Assembly: GCF_000239695.1 (NCBI RefSeq)
Contig: NZ_JH470338.1
Span: forward strand, 1,404,613-1,468,612
Length of the DNA stretch: 64,000 bases
From: Actinomyces graevenitzii C83
GTDB lineage: Bacteria > Actinomycetota > Actinomycetes > Actinomycetales > Actinomycetaceae
Reading direction: 5' to 3'
Position 1 is the stretch's first letter, and each line of letters starts with the position of its first letter. A model generated the notes under the pieces. It was not told where the DNA came from. It saw only the letters and a list, made by a program, of their open reading frames with translations, and ran no database searches. The position numbers were made by a program, and so were the translations under genes. Positions 1 through 8,462 of the stretch are shown here, in pieces.

Positions 1-59
1 TTCACTAGCTATAGCTGCCGCCAAGGTAGCTATGAGCCGTCCCCGGTAGAGGTTTACAA

Positions 60-557
60 ATGCCAGTTCCCAATTTCATTACTGAGTTACGTTCCAGCGT
101 GGGCCACCGTCCCCTGTGGCTGCCGGGCGTATGTGCGGTTATTTTCGACGACGCCGGCAGGGTGCTGCTGGGGCAGCGTGCAGACAATGGTTTGTGGGCT
201 GAGATCCGTGGCATCCCTGACCCGGGTGAGCAGCCGGTGGCCGCGCTTAAGCGCGAGGCACTAGAGGAGGCTGCTCTGGAGATCGAAGTTGATGAAGTGT
301 TTTTGATTGATGCTTCTGACCTGGTCACCTACCCCAACGGGGATCAGGCCAGCTACATGAATCTGTGCTTCATTGCCCATGCAGTCAGTGCCGAGGCAGC
401 AGCCGGAGCCCATATCAATGATGATGAATCAGTGGATATGGGTTGGTTTGAGGTTGATGATCTACCTTCACCACTAGCCCCTAGCGCCAGACAGCGTCTA
501 GAGCTAGCTCAGCGCTACCTGGCTGACCCGCAGCGCCGTACCTTCCTAGGCGAGTAG
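60..557 (+). CDS. NUDIX hydrolase
   Basis: 165-residue NUDIX-fold hydrolase, expected to cleave a nucleoside diphosphate linked to another group with a divalent metal. The Nudix box is visible around residues 55-78: GIPDPGE, seven residues, then REALEEA. It fits GX5EX7REUXEE, but the final glycine of the consensus is alanine. The N-terminal part ([21 protein letters not shown]) is the usual first beta-strand region. The ATG is preceded by GAGG at good spacing. The substrate cannot be told from sequence; the closest general type is the ADP-ribose/8-oxo-dGTP pyrophosphatase-like group. It stands alone, followed by a hairpin. Confidence 0.9.
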
Positions 558-677
558 CCGCCTAGCGGCGCGCCTCAAAAACGGCGCGTAGGCCTGCGCG
601 CTTTACGTGCCCCTGGCTAAGCCGGCGCCGACTCCCAAAGCGGCGCGCACCATAGAAATTAGTGAACGCTAACCAAT

Positions 678-707
678 GCGGCCCCAAGGCTAATGCCTTG
701 GGGCCGC
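678..707. terminator. Hairpin terminator-like, downstream of NUDIX gene
   Basis: Perfect 13-bp inverted repeat (GCGGCCCCAAGGC / GCCTTGGGGCCGC) around a TAAT loop, 120 bp after the NUDIX stop. There is no clear T-run, so intrinsic termination is not certain. The stem core CCCCAAGGC recurs in the hairpin at 7153-7183. Confidence 0.6.
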
Positions 708-1317
708 AGGCTTGCTTGCGCACCGCCATTTACCTGGTATTTCGTTTTTAGTTCACACCCCATGTGGTCATATCACATACGACATTTACTTAGGTAAACA
801 TAAGTCTGCGCACGCATAATTTTCCACGTTTTTCAAAGCTTATTTATCCCTGTGGTTAACTGCTTTAGCTGCGGTTTACTTGATCCTCATTATTTACAGA
901 AAACACTCCCGTATTAGGTATAACTATGCACACTAATTTACCATTACGCTCACAGTGATCAGACCTATATGCGTCCAGGCGGTTTTGTATCCTATTCGAC
1001 AAGGCGCATGACTTTCGTAGAAGCCGCACAAAATTTATGGCTCCACCTTGGAGCATCTGGTGCGATTGCAGGCTCGGAACAAGCGGCTACCACCTTTGGT
1101 TGACTAATTATTTAGAGCGCCAAGACTGCTATAAGGCACGCACTTATTAGCTGTGCCTGGAATATGGGTAGGGATATCTTAAATAAATCCTGATTTCGTT
1201 CGGGAAATCCAGTAGATATTACCTCTTTACCCCCATATTTTCAGCCCCCCAAACCCTACTTGGCATAGATGTAGCTGTAAACAAGTACCGCAAGTGTCTC
1301 TACCGTCTGGAGCGAAC
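708..1317. other. AT-rich intergenic region, no gene recognised
   Basis: About 600 bp, distinctly AT-richer than the flanking genes. I see no convincing coding frame; short open frames here lack a ribosome site and family resemblance. It presumably holds the promoter of the downstream ATPase. The composition suggests either a promoter-rich boundary or a junction of acquired DNA. Confidence 0.5.
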
Positions 1318-3690
1318 ATGAATAAGGGAGCAGAATCTCTAAGTTCAGGAAATCAGCCTGTTAGCGAGTCGCGCCATCGTAAGGTAAAAAAGGCGTGGCG
1401 ACTACGCCAGCTGTGGCGCAAGCTAAATTCAGAAGAGGCGTCACTAGTAAGTACCAATCGCCTACTGGAGCTACTAAAGACCCAGCCCCAAGACGCTAGC
1501 ATCTGCATCGATTGGAGCGGTAAGAGCGACGGAAGCGTCAATGTCATATTGGAAGCAGTGGGGGTTAACGACAGTTTCGACCGCGACCTAGAGTGGGCCT
1601 GTCGCGGCGCCCAAGTGTGGGAACCTATCGAGGTCTATCAACCTGCCTGCCCAGATCAGGTGTATGAGGTTTTCGGCGCACTACCTGGTCACCTAGAAAA
1701 CGTTGAAGACATCCTCAGCCCCACCAAGCCTGAGGTTATGCTGCCCGGGCGGCGTAAGCCCACCTGGCCCTTGCCTCGCAGCTCAAACTCGCAAATGCTT
1801 ATGGAAACCCTCAATGAAGTGGGTGGCCACCTACGTGTGCGGCTAGGTAAGGCCGAGGAAATTGAATGCGAGATGGCTGAAGAGGCCTTCACCAGCACCG
1901 AAAAGCTAATGGCGGGCAGCGACGTCGGCAATTACCTGGGCACCCCCATGCGCCTAAGGGTTTTTATGGGCGCAGACAGCTCCCAGGGATTCCCCTCCCG
2001 GCTATGGATCGCACTATGCAGCTGGGCAGTAGGCATCCGCTACGAACAAATCACCAACCGCGCCGAAGCTGAAAAACTATGGTGCAGCCAGGAAGCACTT
2101 GTGGGAGCAGCCCAACCGGAGGGGCTAGTTAAAGTATTTGCGCGCCTACCTGTAGCAGATACGCAAGCCAAGATCATTGGTCTGCCTGCAGTGGAACAGG
2201 ACCCCGCCGTCGTACCCCTATCTGACCACACGCAGGTACGTGAGGAAGCAGGCGGGATGCGCCTGGGCACGGCCACCACCACTACCGGGGACGCCGCTGA
2301 CGTCTACCTGAACTCAGAAGGCGCCTTGCAGCACGTGCAGGTTGTGGGCGCTTCGGGTGCAGGCAAGTCCACTCTGGCTGCTGCCATGGTGCATTCACTG
2401 GTGGCCCAGGGGCGCGGGGGCATTGTGCTAGACCCGCACGGGCAGCTGGTGCGGCGTATCGCGGATGAACTGCCCGCCGAGGCTTTGGAACGCTGTCTGT
2501 TTATTGACTACGCGGATCTGAGCCACCCGGTACCTATCAACCTGTTTCACTGCGGCGACTTTGACATTGCATGTAGCAAAGTCGTTGAGATCATGTATCT
2601 CACTTTTGACCCAACCAGGCAGGGTATTGTGGGACCGCGTTTTGAGCGGATTATCCACCAGCTAGCCGAGCTTCTAAGCCACATCTATGAATCTGAGTTG
2701 CCAATTACCCTGATCCCCGAGCTGCTGCTAGATAAGAAGGCTCTGGAGAATCTGGCCAGGGCCGTCTCAAACATAAGCCCAGAGCTGACGCGCAGCGTTA
2801 TGACTGAGATTGTCACTAACCGCTCCTCCGACTACGCGGAGCTTATCGCCTGGGCGAGCTCTAAGTTTGAGCGCATGCTAAACTCGCAGGCTTTGCGCGC
2901 CGCCCTAGAAACTGGCGCCGACGCGCTGGATTTAAACGAGGCTATGGCATCCAACAAGATTGTGTTGGTGAACTTGGCCTCACCCAAGATTGGTCGCTTC
3001 GCCGCACAAATGCTGGGCATGTTGTGGCTGGCTAAGCTGGCCCTGGCAGTACCTAACCGTCAGGATGACTACCTGCCTTTCCATGTGGTGGTTGATGAAG
3101 CCCACCTTTTTCAAGAATCCCTGCTTAGCCAGATGCTGGCGGAGGGACGCAAGTTTGGGATTGCTTTGACGCTGCTGCACCAGCACATGGGGCAGCTGTC
3201 TATGAGCTTGCTTGAGGCTTTGCGCGGTAACGCCTCTTCAGTGATTGCGTTTAGGACCTCAGTTCGTGACGCCCCGGAGGTTGATGAGCGTTTGGGGGTG
3301 TGGCCGGGCGGTTCTTTGAGCCGGCTACCTAACTTGAGCGCTGCGGCGACGCTGGCCACCAGCTATGGCCAGACCCAGCCTTTCACCTTGCAGGTTGACC
3401 ACAATGAGCAGGTACGCGCGGGGGTTATTAACGGCCACCCGGTGGTGCACGCTTTTGACCAGGTTTTGAGCCGCTCACACAAGCAGCTGGTGCAGCCGTT
3501 TAACTTTGTTGCCCCCAAGCAGATGGATAATGTTCGCGCCCTAACCGAGCAGCTGCAGGAGATCAACAAGAAGGCAGGTGTACAGGACGGCGAGGCTTAT
3601 ACCTCCACCAAGCCCACCCCCACCTTCTTGGAAAAGTGGGCCGCCAACCGCAAGAAGCTGACCGACACGGACAGCGAGGACTCCGACTAG
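1318..3690 (+). CDS. TraD/VirD4/HerA-like DNA-transfer ATPase
   Basis: 790-residue P-loop ATPase of the FtsK-HerA superfamily, closest in style to standalone type IV coupling-protein/DUF87 proteins of actinobacterial mobile elements. The Walker A (GASGAGKST) is at about residue 345, preceded by the QHVQVVG strand. The Walker B (VVVDEAHLF) is near residue 590. LDPHGQLVRRI and FRTSVRDAPEVDERL are typical of TraD/TraG-type motors. The first 300 residues are a separate, poorly recognisable domain, and no clear membrane helix is visible. The ATG at 1318 is chosen because GGAG sits five bases upstream; a GTG at 1294 is possible. No relaxase, VirB4 or integrase is nearby, so it is either the remnant of a conjugative element or a standalone motor. 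Confidence 0.75.
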   Translation: MNKGAESLSSGNQPVSESRHRKVKKAWRLRQLWRKLNSEEASLVSTNRLLELLKTQPQDASICIDWSGKSDGSVNVILEAVGVNDSFDRDLEWACRGAQVWEPIEVYQPACPDQVYEVFGALPGHLENVEDILSPTKPEVMLPGRRKPTWPLPRSSNSQMLMETLNEVGGHLRVRLGKAEEIECEMAEEAFTSTEKLMAGSDVGNYLGTPMRLRVFMGADSSQGFPSRLWIALCSWAVGIRYEQITNRAEAEKLWCSQEALVGAAQPEGLVKVFARLPVADTQAKIIGLPAVEQDPAVVPLSDHTQVREEAGGMRLGTATTTTGDAADVYLNSEGALQHVQVVGASGAGKSTLAAAMVHSLVAQGRGGIVLDPHGQLVRRIADELPAEALERCLFIDYADLSHPVPINLFHCGDFDIACSKVVEIMYLTFDPTRQGIVGPRFERIIHQLAELLSHIYESELPITLIPELLLDKKALENLARAVSNISPELTRSVMTEIVTNRSSDYAELIAWASSKFERMLNSQALRAALETGADALDLNEAMASNKIVLVNLASPKIGRFAAQMLGMLWLAKLALAVPNRQDDYLPFHVVVDEAHLFQESLLSQMLAEGRKFGIALTLLHQHMGQLSMSLLEALRGNASSVIAFRTSVRDAPEVDERLGVWPGGSLSRLPNLSAAATLATSYGQTQPFTLQVDHNEQVRAGVINGHPVVHAFDQVLSRSHKQLVQPFNFVAPKQMDNVRALTEQLQEINKKAGVQDGEAYTSTKPTPTFLEKWAANRKKLTDTDSEDSD

Positions 3691-3748
3691 GCCCCATTCG
3701 CGCGGCTTCCCACCCCGCTGGGGGCTTGGCTATAGCGCCAGGCCCCCA

Positions 3749-3938
3749 GTTCCACTCAGTTCAACCTATGCAGCCCGGCGCAAGCCGACGCAGCCCGGTT
3801 CACTCTGGCACAACCCGGTCCACTCTGGCGCAGCCCGGTCCAGCCCAGCACAACCTGGTGTAACCCGGCGCAACCCGGCGCGGTCTGGCGCAAGCCGACG
3901 CAGCCCGGCGCAACCCAGTCCAGCCCGGCGCAATGACC
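3749..3938. repeat. Phased 10-bp tandem repeat array (19 units)
   Basis: Nineteen consecutive decamers without a single length change. The consensus is roughly CARCCCGGYG, with units such as CAGCCCGGCG, CAACCCGGCG, CACTCTGGCG and CAAGCCGACG. The array begins 58 bp after the ATPase stop codon. The minus-strand open frames across it (Ala-Gly-Leu-Arg-rich) are translation of the repeat and not credible genes. Confidence 0.9.
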
Positions 3939-4185
3939 CCGGCAGCACCTTGCCTGCATGTAAATGTAATAAGGCCTTGCATATAACTTATGTTTGGCAT
4001 TAAGTTGCTTTCCGTAAGTGGTGCGCAACACTGCCACCACCCCTGAGTACGCAGCTCACGGGTGGTGTTTGCGCGCCTACATCCTCGACACGGAAAAGCG
4101 CTCGGTAGCTGGTGAACGCTGCGCCGTTCATTGACAGCGTTTGTCTTTAAGTTGCTGTAGCTATTTTTGAAGCGCTTTTTAACTG

Positions 4186-5025
4186 GTGATAAGGCATGGA
4201 AGAACAAAAAAACTGCGCTTGGCCCTGGTTGGTGCGCTGGTAGTTATTTTGGTGTTGGTTGGAGCTTTAATTTGGGCTTTAACTGACGACGACGCCGTTA
4301 AGGCTGCTTCTGGGGCTGCAACTCCCGGCACTAGTGGTTCTAGCCAGGCGGCACCTAACCAGACAGGGTCTAACCAAGCAGGATCTAACCAGGCGGGGCG
4401 CAGCGATGCTAGTTCTGGAAGTACTTCTTCAACTACAGGCAGTCAGAGCTCAACCGCCCCTAACGGGAAAGTAAACACCTGGGGTTCAGTCTGTGGCCTG
4501 GCCGGCTCTGAACTTAAGCCTACGAGTCAGGTAAACATGCCAGCCATGCGCAGCAGCCTGTTTGTTGATAGCACTTATTACTACTACAACAACCTGACCG
4601 GCCCAGGTAAGCGGGCTGATGGTGATTTGCCCACCTGCTATGCCCATAGTAGTGAAGGCGCTATCCTAGCGGCCACTAATTTTCAGGCATTGGCAGGTGG
4701 TGGTCGTAGATTAATTGATTTAGTTAAAGCAACTACCTATGAAGATGATGATCAAAAACGCCTGCTAGCCAAGGGTAAAGATTCGTCTGAAAATCCCACA
4801 ACTGTACAAACTGTTGGCTACAGTATTCAGGTGATTGATGAAAATAATGTTGTTGTGCGTTTAGCTATACGTATCCCTAAGTACCCATATATCTTGAGTC
4901 AAAGTACCTTTACTCTAATCTGGGATAAGGGTGATTGGAAAATTAAGATTGGCCCAAAGGGGCCACTAGATATAACGGTAATTAGTTCTGTAGAAAATGC
5001 CGGTATGGTGCCCTGGGTAAACTAA
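4186..5025 (+). CDS. Membrane-anchored protein, conjugation-accessory-like
   Basis: 279 residues: a basic N-terminus, one membrane helix (about residues 11-33, LALVGALVVILVLVGALIWAL), a Ser/Thr/Gln/Asn-rich stalk with repeated NQAGS units (about 45-95), then an extracytoplasmic domain. That domain contains CYAHSSEGAILAATNF and ends with a WDKGDWKI segment. This YAHxxxGAxxAA plus W-x-GDW layout resembles accessory proteins found beside type IV-like ATPases in streptomycete-type conjugative elements (from memory, not searched). The start codon appears to be GTG at 4186 without a good ribosome site; an ATG ten bases later is out of frame. The neighbouring TraD-like ATPase supports a transfer-related origin. 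Confidence 0.6.
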   Translation: MIRHGRTKKLRLALVGALVVILVLVGALIWALTDDDAVKAASGAATPGTSGSSQAAPNQTGSNQAGSNQAGRSDASSGSTSSTTGSQSSTAPNGKVNTWGSVCGLAGSELKPTSQVNMPAMRSSLFVDSTYYYYNNLTGPGKRADGDLPTCYAHSSEGAILAATNFQALAGGGRRLIDLVKATTYEDDDQKRLLAKGKDSSENPTTVQTVGYSIQVIDENNVVVRLAIRIPKYPYILSQSTFTLIWDKGDWKIKIGPKGPLDITVISSVENAGMVPWVN

Positions 5026-5073
5026 TACCAGCCTGCTTAGCACAAACGATCATCAGCAGGATTGCCTCTAAAC

Positions 5074-5109
5074 ATGGTGGGGGACTTTCTTTAGAAAGTC
5101 CCCCACCAT
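5074..5109. terminator. Bidirectional hairpin terminator
   Basis: Perfect 17-bp inverted repeat (ATGGTGGGGGACTTTCT and its complement) around a 2-base loop. It lies between two convergent genes (ending at 5025 and 5155), as expected for a shared terminator. Confidence 0.8.
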
Positions 5110-5154
5110 CATTTCCCCGCCGCATCACCTTTACGGTTGACATATTTACGAGAT

Positions 5155-5721
5155 TCAGGCCATCTGAGCCCAATAAATGTGGTCATAGTCATCATAAGAT
5201 AAGAGGTCATTTTGAAAAGTATAACTTAATTCTCGGTCAACTTCTCCTTCATTTGGACCTACGGCGACATCACCGACAAGAGTTGACGGTATGGTATATA
5301 AACCAAATTCATAATTGATTACGAGCTGAGTCAACTGTTCAAGTGTTAAGTTACCTTCACCATATTCTTTAATCATACGGGTAACCGTGCATAGACGCTC
5401 GAAACCAAGCTTTTCTAAAGCTTCAGGAACCTGCTCTTCTAGCATTGCCTTTACAAGATCCCAGTCAATCTGATCTTGCCAAGGCCGCCTGAAATCATAA
5501 AGGTGTTCTTGGGTGCCCGTAAATTCCCAATCAAAGAAATTTAACAACGCTCGTAACTCTCTAGGCTCAACCTTACAATCAGAATATTCATCCAAAATCT
5601 GGAGTACTGTGCGCAACCGGTCCACACCAACTTCATCCACAGCCTCAGGCGCTAAACGCCTAATCGCTTCCTCGGCTACCTGCGGATCAATCGTTAGATC
5701 CTTAGTCGGATACTGTTCCAT
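5155..5721 (-). CDS. Unknown protein, paralogue B of a tandem pair
   Basis: 188 residues, soluble, acidic, no signal peptide or helix anchor. About three quarters identical to the product of the gene immediately upstream (5777-6346). Each protein also contains an internal duplication of about 50 residues: PEAVDEVGVDRLRTVLQILD near residue 25 matches PEALEKLGFERLCTVTRMIK near residue 100, both followed by an acidic EY segment and an L-rich helix. The start is set at ATG 5721 because AGAAGGG lies upstream and the paralogue begins identically (MEQYPTKDL). No family recognised. Small duplicated acidic proteins are often immunity proteins, but no toxin is visible here. Confidence 0.75.
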   Translation of the reverse strand: MEQYPTKDLTIDPQVAEEAIRRLAPEAVDEVGVDRLRTVLQILDEYSDCKVEPRELRALLNFFDWEFTGTQEHLYDFRRPWQDQIDWDLVKAMLEEQVPEALEKLGFERLCTVTRMIKEYGEGNLTLEQLTQLVINYEFGLYTIPSTLVGDVAVGPNEGEVDRELSYTFQNDLLSYDDYDHIYWAQMA

Positions 5722-5776
5722 TTCAATCTTTTCCCTTCTGATCAAATACTTCTTTATACATAAATAGAATCAGAGC

Positions 5777-6346
5777 TTATTCAGCCCTTTGAGCCCAATA
5801 AATGTGTTCATAGTCATCATAAGATAACTGCTTCTCAGAAAAAGCCCTACGCAGTTCCTGACTAACCTGTCCTTCAGCTGGGCTAGAACCAATATCTCCC
5901 ACAAGCGTTGCAGGTATATCAGTCAGACCAAAATTGTAGTGGATCACAAGTCGAGTCAGTTCATCAAGAGTTAGGTTACCTTCACCATATTCTTTAATCA
6001 TGCGGGTAACTGTGCATAGCCTGTCGAAACCAAGCTTTTCTAAAGCTTCAGGAACCTGCTCCTCTAGCATTGCCTTTACAAGATCCCAGTCAATCTGGTC
6101 TTGCCAGGGACGCCTGTAGTCATAAACATGTAAACGAGTTCCAGTCAATTCCCAATCAAAGAAATCTAACAACAAGTACAGCTCTTCATCATCAACCTTA
6201 CAGCTAGAGTATTCATCTAAAATCTGGAGCACTGTGCGCAACCGGTCCACACCAATTTCATCCACAGCCTCAGGCGCTAAACGCCTAATAGCATCCTCGG
6301 CTATCTGCGGATCAATCGTTAAATCCTTAGTCGGATACTGTTCCAT
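5777..6346 (-). CDS. Unknown protein, paralogue A of a tandem pair
   Basis: 189 residues, same architecture as the gene that follows it: an N-terminal MEQYPTKDLTIDPQ segment, repeat 1 (about residues 18-68), a DYRRPWQDQIDWDL linker, repeat 2 (about 92-142) and a tail ending SYDDYEHIYWAQ. The ATG is preceded by GAGAGGAGAA. The two genes are 55 bp apart and probably co-transcribed. DNA identity is highest across repeat 2 and the linker, which suggests recent duplication or gene conversion. The GC content is lower than in the haem genes. Function unknown. Confidence 0.75.
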   Translation of the reverse strand: MEQYPTKDLTIDPQIAEDAIRRLAPEAVDEIGVDRLRTVLQILDEYSSCKVDDEELYLLLDFFDWELTGTRLHVYDYRRPWQDQIDWDLVKAMLEEQVPEALEKLGFDRLCTVTRMIKEYGEGNLTLDELTRLVIHYNFGLTDIPATLVGDIGSSPAEGQVSQELRRAFSEKQLSYDDYEHIYWAQRAE

Positions 6347-6695
6347 TTTGTTCTCCTCTCAAATTCAATGCACCCAAAAGCCAATTAGGGCGCACAAACT
6401 CCACCTACTCAACTAATTAGCGAGCAGGAAACCTAAATAAATCAATGTTTCCACCATTAGGGCAGCGCCAATACAGGCACAGCATTAATTGCCGCCCTTA
6501 AAAGTTTTAGTCGGTTGCAGCGTTATCGACATTGACTCAGCTGCTTGTTGTTAGGGCCTTGAAGTATCAGCCCCTTCAATCACTATGTTAACCCCAATGC
6601 CCCTATATGGCCAGCATTTTTAGTTTGGAAAATTTACAAACATCTGGCCACCAAAATTTACCCAGCCTATACCCTCGAACACTGGCACAGCAGAG
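6347..6695. other. AT-rich intergenic region
   Basis: About 350 bp upstream of the paralogue pair, presumably carrying its promoter. I see no gene, repeat or RNA here. Confidence 0.45.
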
Positions 6696-6730
6696 CCGGC
6701 AAGGGGGCAGCTAAGCTGCTCCCTTGCCGG
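6696..6730 (-). terminator. Strong hairpin downstream of small membrane gene
   Basis: 16-bp stem (CCGGCAAGGGGGCAGC paired with GCTGCTCCCTTGCCGG, one G-T pair) with a 3-base loop. It lies 24 bp beyond the stop codon of the minus-strand gene at 6754. Confidence 0.8.
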
Positions 6731-6753
6731 GGCCCAGCCTTGGTTAACAAGGT

Positions 6754-6990
6754 TTAATTGGTGTTGCCCTGATAGCCGCGCTTAAAGGCCAAGACCCACT
6801 CAGGCCAGTCCAAACGCTTGTGTTGCCAGCGCGCGTAGATCTCTCCGACCAACCAACACACGGTGCCAACCAGCCAAATGATCATCAGTTGTGGCCGGGT
6901 GTTCCACACCTCCCGGGCAGCGAAAAACAGGAACAGGCTCAAAACCAGCGGCCCGCTCGTGCGCATCCTCGTAAATAACTGTTCCATCAT
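6754..6990 (-). CDS. Small membrane protein, unknown
   Basis: 78 residues with two hydrophobic helices (about 12-25, PLVLSLFLFFAA, and 33-48, QLMIIWLVGTVCWLVGE), then a basic, tryptophan-containing tail (WQHKRLDWPEWVLAFKRGY). The start is ATG 6990 because AGAGGTG lies just upstream; the frame is open further upstream but without family-like sequence. It has its own terminator and appears monocistronic. No family recognised. Confidence 0.6.
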   Translation of the reverse strand: MMEQLFTRMRTSGPLVLSLFLFFAAREVWNTRPQLMIIWLVGTVCWLVGEIYARWQHKRLDWPEWVLAFKRGYQGNTN

Positions 6991-7152
6991 GTTCACCTCT
7001 AGACACCTGCTTTGTCTGCGGCTACAGAACACTGGCGCAGCCAAGGCAGTAGGGATGGGTGTATGCACAACCACTATGTAGCCGCGCACATATTCATTAA
7101 ACACCCAACCAAGTGACGGGCGCCATAGAAATTTAGTCAACATTTAAACGGC

Positions 7153-7183
7153 GTGTGCCCCAAGGCCAAGCCTTGGAGCACAC
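7153..7183. terminator. Hairpin beyond hemQ operon
   Basis: 14-bp arms (GTGTGCCCCAAGGC / GCCTTGGAGCACAC, one mismatch) around CAA. It sits 138 bp past the hemQ stop, between hemQ and the small membrane gene. It shares the CCCCAAGGC stem core with the hairpin at 678-707. Confidence 0.55.
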
Positions 7184-7320
7184 CACCAAACAAAATCACC
7201 AACTAGCCTCGCCAACTACTGCACAAACGTGCACCGCTGTGCAGCGCCCACGCAGCAGCCAGACCTAGACCAGCCAAGCTGCGCCGTCGTCGTAGGCGAA
7301 ACTAGATACTAAAACGCAAC

Positions 7321-8460
7321 TTACACGCGGGGCTGACGCTGCGCCCACACTACCGGCTCTACGCGGTGACCGGTGTAGAAGGGGGTATCTACGCGCACGT
7401 GCAAACGCGCCTCGGTGTAACGCTGAGCGTGCATAACCCCCTCAAGGCGATCAAGGCCGTCAGCCTCAAAAGCCAGCACCCACTCATAGTCGCTCATACC
7501 AAAAGCACTCAAAGTCGAGCCCTTAACATCTGGATACTGAGCAAAACCATTACGGCCGTGATCAGCCATAATGCGTGAACGCTCAGCCGCATCGAGCAGA
7601 TACCAGTCATAGGAGCGCACGAAGGGGTACACCATGATCCACTCGCGCGGCACCACACCCCCAAAGCAGGCGGGAATGTGGCGGCGATTGAACTCGGCCG
7701 GAGTGTGCAGACCCATGCAGCTCCACACCGGCTCCAGGTAACGCCCCAGCGCACTGGCGCGCAGACGCTGGTAGGCATCCTGTAGCGCCTTGGGGTCGTC
7801 GTTAAGCCACCAAATCAGCAGGTCAGCCCCAGCCCTAAAACCGGCCAGGTCATACCAGCCGCGCGTGGAGGCGCCTGAGCCGGCCACATACTGCACCGAC
7901 TCGTACACCAGTGCCTCACGGACGGCGTCGTCGGCAGGCAGCGGGGCGGCCAGCTTCCAAACCGTGTACAGGGCGTAGTGCTGCTTGTTGTTTACCTCGT
8001 CAAAGTCCACGGTGGCGACGTCGCGCGGATCGTGGCGGCTGACAGTGTCTGGATGCCCATGCGGGCGGGTTTTAGCCATAGCTTTCTCCTTTGGCTGTGT
8101 GGTTACCTTAGGGTCTTTAGGATCCTGCGCCTGGCCCGGGTGGCAGTTTTTAGTCTCGACGCCGTGGCTCGCCTCAGCCGGGCAAGCGGCGGCCTGGTTA
8201 CGGTTTTGCGTCTCTGCAGCCAGTTTGGCCAGGTATTTCTTGCCAACCTTGGGGTGGCCCTGCGGCAAGGGCAGCACCTGCCCTTCCTTAACCAGCTTGT
8301 GGGCTTGCTTCTTGGTTAGCGGGCGGCCATCCCAATCCTTAGCGTTGGCACTGATTTGCGCTTTACGCTCTTTCTTAGCGGCTTTTTTGGCAGCTTTCTT
8401 AGCTTTTTTCTGGCTGCGCTCAAGCTCCTGCTCGGCGCTAAGCTCCTTAGCTTTCCCCAT
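7321..8460 (-). CDS. hemQ: Coproheme decarboxylase HemQ with Lys-rich N-terminal extension
   Basis: The last 252 residues are a chlorite-dismutase-fold HemQ/ChdC, which decarboxylates iron-coproporphyrin III to haem b using peroxide. Recognisable segments are HYALYTVWKL, GFRAGADLLIWW, PREWIMVYPFVRSYDWYLL (with the catalytic-tyrosine-type VYPFxRSxxWY motif), MADHGRNG and SDYEWVLAFE. In frame upstream is a 127-residue extension full of Lys and Ala (KKAKKAAKKAAKKERKAQ), with a GRPLTKKQAHKLVKEG segment. A strong ribosome site (AAAGGAG, six bases) precedes an internal ATG at 8079, giving a normal-length HemQ. The upstream ATG at 8460 also has a GGAG and starts 2 bp beyond the hemH stop. Two products, long and short, are therefore plausible. 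Confidence 0.9.
   Translation of the reverse strand: MGKAKELSAEQELERSQKKAKKAAKKAAKKERKAQISANAKDWDGRPLTKKQAHKLVKEGQVLPLPQGHPKVGKKYLAKLAAETQNRNQAAACPAEASHGVETKNCHPGQAQDPKDPKVTTQPKEKAMAKTRPHGHPDTVSRHDPRDVATVDFDEVNNKQHYALYTVWKLAAPLPADDAVREALVYESVQYVAGSGASTRGWYDLAGFRAGADLLIWWLNDDPKALQDAYQRLRASALGRYLEPVWSCMGLHTPAEFNRRHIPACFGGVVPREWIMVYPFVRSYDWYLLDAAERSRIMADHGRNGFAQYPDVKGSTLSAFGMSDYEWVLAFEADGLDRLEGVMHAQRYTEARLHVRVDTPFYTGHRVEPVVWAQRQPRV
8086..8092 (-). promoter_or_regulatory. Internal ribosome binding site for standard-length HemQ
   Basis: AAAGGAG on the minus strand, six bases before the ATG at 8079 (protein MAKTRPHG). It lies inside the longer in-frame reading frame and would produce a 252-residue HemQ without the lysine-rich extension. 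Confidence 0.7.
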
Positions 8461-8462
8461 GT

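Noticed and set aside
865..1056. 63-residue minus-strand open frame in the AT-rich gap
   Set aside because: No ribosome site, no family-like sequence, and placed in what should be the ATPase promoter region.
3756..4207. Minus-strand frames encoding AGLRRxAPGC-type repeats
   Set aside because: They are the translation of the 10-bp repeat array; the composition and periodicity come from the DNA repeat.
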